Positions 5,878-8,558 of a stretch of 8,558 nucleotides of DNA are shown here, piece after piece. The notes beneath the pieces are model-generated. The model searched no databases and was not told the origin of the DNA. It was given only the letters and a program-made list of their open reading frames with translations. Both the position numbers and the translations under genes were made by a program. Source of the DNA: Marivivens sp. (GTDB lineage Bacteria > Pseudomonadota > Alphaproteobacteria > Rhodobacterales > Rhodobacteraceae); assembly GCA_024642185.1 (NCBI GenBank), contig JAHEBR010000081.1, positions 1 to 8,558 on the forward strand, read 5' to 3'. The first letter of the stretch is position 1. Each line of letters starts with the position of its first letter.

Positions 5878-6518
5878 TGGGTCTTGTCCTCGTAATCGCA
5901 GAGATCGCGGATATGGCAGGCGCCACACTTGGGTTTTCGGGCCACACAGATATAGCGCCCGTGCAGGATGAGCCAGTGGTGCGCGTGCTGCTGGAAATCC
6001 ACCGGCACGTTATCTTCGATAGCCCGCTCGACCGCCGCCACATCCTTGCCCGGCGCGAGGCCGGTGCGGTTGCCGACGCGGAAGATGTGGGTATCGACCG
6101 CCTGCGCCGGGAAATGCCACCACATATTCAGGACGACATTGGCCGTCTTGCGCCCCACACCGGGCAGCGATTGCAGCGCGGCGCGCGAGTTGGGCACGGT
6201 GCCGTCATAGTCCTCGACCAAGATGCGGCTCAGCTTCATCACGTTCTTCGCCTTCTGGCGGAAGAGGCCGATGGTCTTGATCTGTTCGGTCAAACCCTCT
6301 TCACCGAGGTCGAGCATCTTCTGCGGCGTATCGGCGATCTGGAAAAGCTTGCGCGTGGCCTTATTGACGCCCGCATCCGTGGCCTGCGCGGAAAGGGCGA
6401 CGGCCACGAGAAGGGTAAAGGCGTTGACGTGCTCCAATTCGCCCTTGGGCTCGGGCTCCGACGCCTGAAACCGCTCGAAGATCTCGCGCATCCGGTGATA
6501 GGAAAGCTGCTTTGCCAT
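5874..6518 (-). CDS. nth: endonuclease III, DNA glycosylase/AP lyase
   Basis: This 214-aa protein is normal length for endonuclease III, which removes oxidised pyrimidines and cuts the abasic site. The helix-hairpin-helix LPGVGRKTANVV (118-129) carries the Schiff-base lysine K124, and D142 in VDTHIFRV is the catalytic aspartate. The 4Fe-4S cluster loop is complete as C191-X6-C198-X2-C201-X5-C207. The usual start of the fold, with LLVAVALSAQATD (36-48), is also present. Start choice: the ATG at 6518 has GGAG only two bases away, which is close, but the N-terminus matches family length and no better start is seen. It is the first gene of an operon with the adenosine-kinase-like gene, overlapping it by four bases (5874-5877), and is divergent from the Ada-like repair gene across 95 bases. 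Confidence 0.96.
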   Translation of the reverse strand: MAKQLSYHRMREIFERFQASEPEPKGELEHVNAFTLLVAVALSAQATDAGVNKATRKLFQIADTPQKMLDLGEEGLTEQIKTIGLFRQKAKNVMKLSRILVEDYDGTVPNSRAALQSLPGVGRKTANVVLNMWWHFPAQAVDTHIFRVGNRTGLAPGKDVAAVERAIEDNVPVDFQQHAHHWLILHGRYICVARKPKCGACHIRDLCDYEDKTQ

Positions 6519-6613
6519 GGCTCCGGTATGCCCGCCACGCTGGCCTCAGGCAAGCGCCTCTTTGGCGCAGGAATCGGGTCGCTCCACGGACCTTTGGGGC
6601 ATATGTTCAACAC

Positions 6614-7450
6614 ATGGAACACAACGCCAGCTATCACTATCAGATCATGCGCCGGGCGATCGGCCTGATCGACGCCCGGCCCGAGGCCGCCCGCTCGCTT
6701 GAGGCGCTGGCGGGTGAGATGAACCTCAGCCCCGCGCATTTCCAACGGCTTTTCTCGCAATGGGTCGGTGTCTCGCCCAAGCGTTATCAGCAATACCTCG
6801 CGCTCGATCAGGCCAAAGACCTCTTGCGCGAAAGGCACACCACCCTTGCCACAGCCGATGCCGTAGGCCTGAGCGGCAGCGGCCGCCTGCACGATCTTTT
6901 CCTGCGCTGGGAGGCGATGAGCCCCGGCGACTTTGCCAAGGGCGGCAAAGGCCTCACCATCTTCTGGGGTTGGTTCGATAGCCCCTTCGGCCCTGCCCTT
7001 GTCATGGGCACGGACAAGGGCATCTGCGGGATTGGCTTTGCCGCCGAGACAGGCGAGGCCGAGGCGATGACCGATCTCAGGGGGCGCTGGCCCAAGGCGG
7101 AGTTCGTCGAGGATCCCGAGCGCCTGCGCCCGTGGGTTGACGGCGCCTTTGGTGCAAACGAGGGACCCACGCCTCTTTACCTCATCGGCGCTCCATTCCA
7201 GATCAAGGTCTGGGAGGCGCTCCTCGCTATCCCTTCGGGCCATGTGACCACCTATTCCGACATTGCAGGCGCCATCGGCCACCCCAAGGCTGTCCGCGCG
7301 GTCGGCACGGCGGTGGGGCGCAACCCGATCAGCCTTCTGATCCCCTGCCACCGGGCGCTTCGCAAATCGGGCGGGCTTGGCGGCTATCACTGGGGCCTGC
7401 CGGTCAAACGTGCAATCCTTGCCTATGAAAGCGCGCGGCTCGAGGCTTGA
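6614..7450 (+). CDS. Ada-like fusion: AraC-type HTH plus O6-alkylguanine-DNA alkyltransferase
   Basis: This is a 278-aa two-domain protein. Residues 12 to about 108 are an AraC-type helix-turn-helix domain (LSPAHFQRLFSQWVGVSPKRY in the first half, GFS-like GLSGSGRLHDLF in the second). Residues 115-278 are the methyltransferase: FQIKVWEALLAIPSGHVTTY, the arginine finger in AVRAVG (R228) and the suicide cysteine C245 in IPCHR. It transfers alkyl groups from O6-alkylguanine to itself and may regulate transcription. The N-terminal zinc/phosphotriester domain of E. coli Ada is absent, so sensing must rely on C245 or the protein is mainly a repair enzyme. The start at 6614 gives the usual HTH beginning, although no clear Shine-Dalgarno sequence precedes it. 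The frame is open back to 6512, but that would invade the nth start. It diverges from nth. Confidence 0.92.
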   Translation: MEHNASYHYQIMRRAIGLIDARPEAARSLEALAGEMNLSPAHFQRLFSQWVGVSPKRYQQYLALDQAKDLLRERHTTLATADAVGLSGSGRLHDLFLRWEAMSPGDFAKGGKGLTIFWGWFDSPFGPALVMGTDKGICGIGFAAETGEAEAMTDLRGRWPKAEFVEDPERLRPWVDGAFGANEGPTPLYLIGAPFQIKVWEALLAIPSGHVTTYSDIAGAIGHPKAVRAVGTAVGRNPISLLIPCHRALRKSGGLGGYHWGLPVKRAILAYESARLEA

Positions 7451-7484
7451 TAGGCGAGAACAAGCCGAATGGCCGCGCCTGATA

Positions 7485-7514
7485 TTGGATAGCGACACGA
7501 GTTGCGCCAATTAT
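7485..7514 (+). promoter_or_regulatory. candidate promoter for the OmpA-like gene
   Basis: TTGGAT (7485-7490) and AATTAT (7509-7514) are 18 bases apart and lie 54 bases upstream of the start at 7569. The 118-base gap after the Ada-like gene holds nothing else that I can identify. Confidence 0.35.
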
Positions 7515-7556
7515 GGCTCAACGCCCCGGGTGCTCCCTGCCCGTGGCTGCGCATTC

Positions 7557-7561
7557 AAGGA
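7557..7561 (+). promoter_or_regulatory. ribosome binding site that fixes the OmpA-like start
   Basis: AAGGA lies seven bases before the ATG at 7569. It selects this start, immediately ahead of a signal peptide, over the in-frame open stretch running back to 7377 inside the Ada-like gene. Confidence 0.7.
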
Positions 7562-7568
7562 TTTGCCC

Positions 7569-8210
7569 ATGACCTACGGAAAAACATCTGCTGCCCTCGC
7601 CCTGTCGGCGCTTCTTGCCGCGACGGCCTGCACCATGACCGACCCGAGCAACCCCAACCGCAATGCCCAGCAAGCGGCCCTGATCGGTGCCGGGATGGGC
7701 GCGATTATCGGCAACTCGAGCGGTGGCAAAGACGGCGCCATCAAGGGCGCGATCATCGGCGGCACCATCGGCGCCATCGCCGGCAACCAGCTTGACAAGC
7801 AGGAGGCCGAACTGCGCGCCCAGATGGGCAGCCAGGTTGGCATCGTCAACACCGGCAACCAGCTTATCGTGACGATGCCGCAAGACATCCTCTTCGCGAC
7901 CGGCTCGGCCTCGCTGACCGGCTCGCTGCGGAGCGATCTCTACACGCTCGCCGCCAACCTCAATCGCTATCCGGGTTCGACCGTCAACGTCGTTGGCCAC
8001 ACCGACAATGTCGGCACCGCGGCCTACAATCAGGATCTGAGCGAACGCCGCGCCCGCGCTGTGGCTTCGGTTCTTACGGATGGCGGTGTATCGCCCTACC
8101 GGATCGTGTCGTTTGGCCGCGGCGAAGATCAGCCGATCGCGACCAACCTAACCTCCGAAGGCCGCCGCCAGAACCGCCGGGTCGAGATCATCATCACGCC
8201 AAACCGCTGA
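7569..8210 (+). CDS. OmpA-family outer-membrane lipoprotein with glycine zipper, YiaD-like
   Basis: This is a 213-aa envelope protein. Residues 1-20 are a signal peptide (K5, then a hydrophobic run ALALSALLAATA), followed by C21. The lipobox ATA-C is not ideal, with Ala instead of Leu at -3, but lipidation is likely. Residues 38-73 form a glycine zipper (LIGAGMGAIIGN and GAIKGAIIGGTIGAIAGN). Residues 100-213 are an OmpA C-terminal domain that binds peptidoglycan, with D146 in GHTDN and R161 in LSERRARA spaced 15 apart as in diaminopimelate-binding members, ending QNRRVEIIITPNR. The order matches E. coli YiaD. It should tie the outer membrane to the cell wall. It has its own candidate promoter and a strong terminator, so it is probably transcribed alone. 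Confidence 0.93.
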   Translation: MTYGKTSAALALSALLAATACTMTDPSNPNRNAQQAALIGAGMGAIIGNSSGGKDGAIKGAIIGGTIGAIAGNQLDKQEAELRAQMGSQVGIVNTGNQLIVTMPQDILFATGSASLTGSLRSDLYTLAANLNRYPGSTVNVVGHTDNVGTAAYNQDLSERRARAVASVLTDGGVSPYRIVSFGRGEDQPIATNLTSEGRRQNRRVEIIITPNR

Positions 8211-8232
8211 TTCTGCGGAAAAGCAAATCTTC

Positions 8233-8265
8233 AAAGGGCCGCCAGACGCGCGGCCCTTTGTTGTT
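8233..8265 (+). terminator. intrinsic terminator after the OmpA-like gene
   Basis: A perfect 10-bp stem, AAAGGGCCGC (8233-8242) with GCGGCCCTTT (8250-8259), encloses a 7-base loop and is followed by a GTTGTT tail that completes a T-rich run from 8257. It begins 22 bases after the stop codon. Confidence 0.9.
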
Positions 8266-8292
8266 GAGCGGGGGCAATTCCGGTCTTATGAT
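8264..8292 (+). promoter_or_regulatory. sigma-70 type promoter of the GntR-family regulator
   Basis: TTGAGC (8264-8269) and TATGAT (8287-8292) are separated by 17 bases, the best promoter match in the window. It begins on the last bases of the preceding terminator tail, and a start site would fall near 8299. Confidence 0.6.
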
Positions 8293-8294
8293 TT

Positions 8295-8306
8295 GACCAA
8301 TTGATC
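8295..8306. promoter_or_regulatory. candidate autoregulatory operator
   Basis: GACCAATTGATC is an imperfect palindrome with one mismatched pair around CAATTG. It lies just after the -10 box and directly before the GGAG ribosome site. Repressors of the FadR/PdhR type often bind short palindromes around their own start site. No binding site is known here. Confidence 0.3.
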
Positions 8307-8315
8307 GGAGCCATC

Positions 8316-8558
8316 ATGCCGTTTGAGAAGATCCAACCCGAAAAACTCTCGCACAGCGTCGTTCGCCAGATCGAGGCGCTGATCCTGCGGGGCATTCTGC
8401 GGCCCGGCGAGCGGCTTCCGTCCGAGCGCGAACTGAGCGACAAATTTGGTGTTTCGCGCCCGTCTTTACGCGAAGCCCTCTCGGATCTTCAGGATCGTGG
8501 CCTCTTGGTCAGCAAGGCCGGGGCCGGTGTTTTCGTGGCGGACGTTCTGGGATCGGCG
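8316..8558 (+). CDS. FadR/GntR-family transcriptional regulator, N-terminal part (window edge)
   Basis: Eighty-one codons are present before the window ends. They form a complete winged helix-turn-helix of the GntR family: LSHSVVRQIEALILRGIL, then PGERLPSERELSDKFGVSRP and SLREALSDLQDRGLLVSKAG, and the wing AGVFVAD. The PSERELS and SRPSLREAL segments point to the FadR (FCD) subfamily, whose missing C-terminal domain normally binds an organic acid. Related regulators control pyruvate, lactate, glycolate or fatty-acid genes. Which applies here depends on genes beyond the window. GGAG five bases before the ATG supports the start. It has its own promoter, and a possible operator overlaps the transcript start. 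Confidence 0.9.
   Translation, partial: MPFEKIQPEKLSHSVVRQIEALILRGILRPGERLPSERELSDKFGVSRPSLREALSDLQDRGLLVSKAGAGVFVADVLGSA

Noticed and set aside
5119..5895. Plus-strand open frame of 258 codons opposite the PfkB gene.
   Set aside because: It is antisense to a gene with clear PfkB signatures and has no recognisable motif.
5877..6668. Plus-strand open frame of 263 codons opposite nth.
   Set aside because: It is a shadow of nth, which has its catalytic residues and cluster cysteines on the other strand.
6290..7510. Minus-strand open frame of 406 codons over the Ada-like gene and part of nth.
   Set aside because: Its translation lacks domains, and both overlapped genes are confidently identified in other frames.
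7377..7568. Upstream in-frame extension of the OmpA-like gene.
   Set aside because: It would overlap the Ada-like gene and bury the signal peptide. The start at 7569 has AAGGA and a normal signal sequence.

Overview
The window looks like ordinary chromosome from an alphaproteobacterium of the Rhodobacteraceae/Roseobacter group. The evidence is high GC content, the family-level look of the proteins, a free-standing NDUFS6-like zinc protein, and a glycosyltransferase plus sulfotransferase pair that I associate with this group. This assignment comes from recognition, not from a search. Eleven genes are supported, two of them cut by the window edges. No tRNA, rRNA, CRISPR array, insertion sequence or phage gene is visible. 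No gap between genes exceeds about 155 bases.

Layout. (1) 1-131, minus: the N-terminus of DNA polymerase I. (2) 275-739, plus: a small metal-type cupin. (3) 736-927, minus: a 63-aa C-H-C-C zinc protein resembling mitochondrial complex I subunit NDUFS6. (4) 1024-1965, plus: an ABC-2 type exporter ATPase of the YadG type with no permease beside it. (5) 1962-2780, minus: a PAPS-dependent carbohydrate-type sulfotransferase. (6) 2934-4511, plus: a core-2/I-branching type glycosyltransferase with a C-terminal domain of about 200 residues that I cannot identify. (7) 4520-4888, plus: a HIT-family hydrolase, 8 bases downstream and probably in the same operon. (8) 6518 down to 4885, minus: a two-gene operon of endonuclease III (nth) and an adenosine-kinase-like PfkB protein, joined by an ATGA overlap. 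(9) 6614-7450, plus: an Ada-like AraC/alkyl-DNA transferase fusion without the N-terminal Ada domain. (10) 7569-8210, plus: an OmpA-family lipoprotein with a glycine-zipper segment, followed by a clear intrinsic terminator. (11) 8316-8558, plus: the DNA-binding part of a FadR/GntR-family regulator, with a good promoter.

How the genes work together. Most of the window is housekeeping: replication and repair (polA, nth, Ada-like), respiration (NDUFS6-like), nucleotide metabolism (HIT, PfkB) and envelope (OmpA-like). The least explained part is the divergent sulfotransferase/branching-enzyme block at 1962-4511, read from a shared AT-rich 153-base gap. It is the best candidate for an undescribed function, possibly assembly and sulfation of a surface glycan. 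A second pattern is structural: all three convergent gene pairs overlap by exactly four bases, so that both stop codons lie in one YTAR tetranucleotide, leaving no room for a terminator between them.
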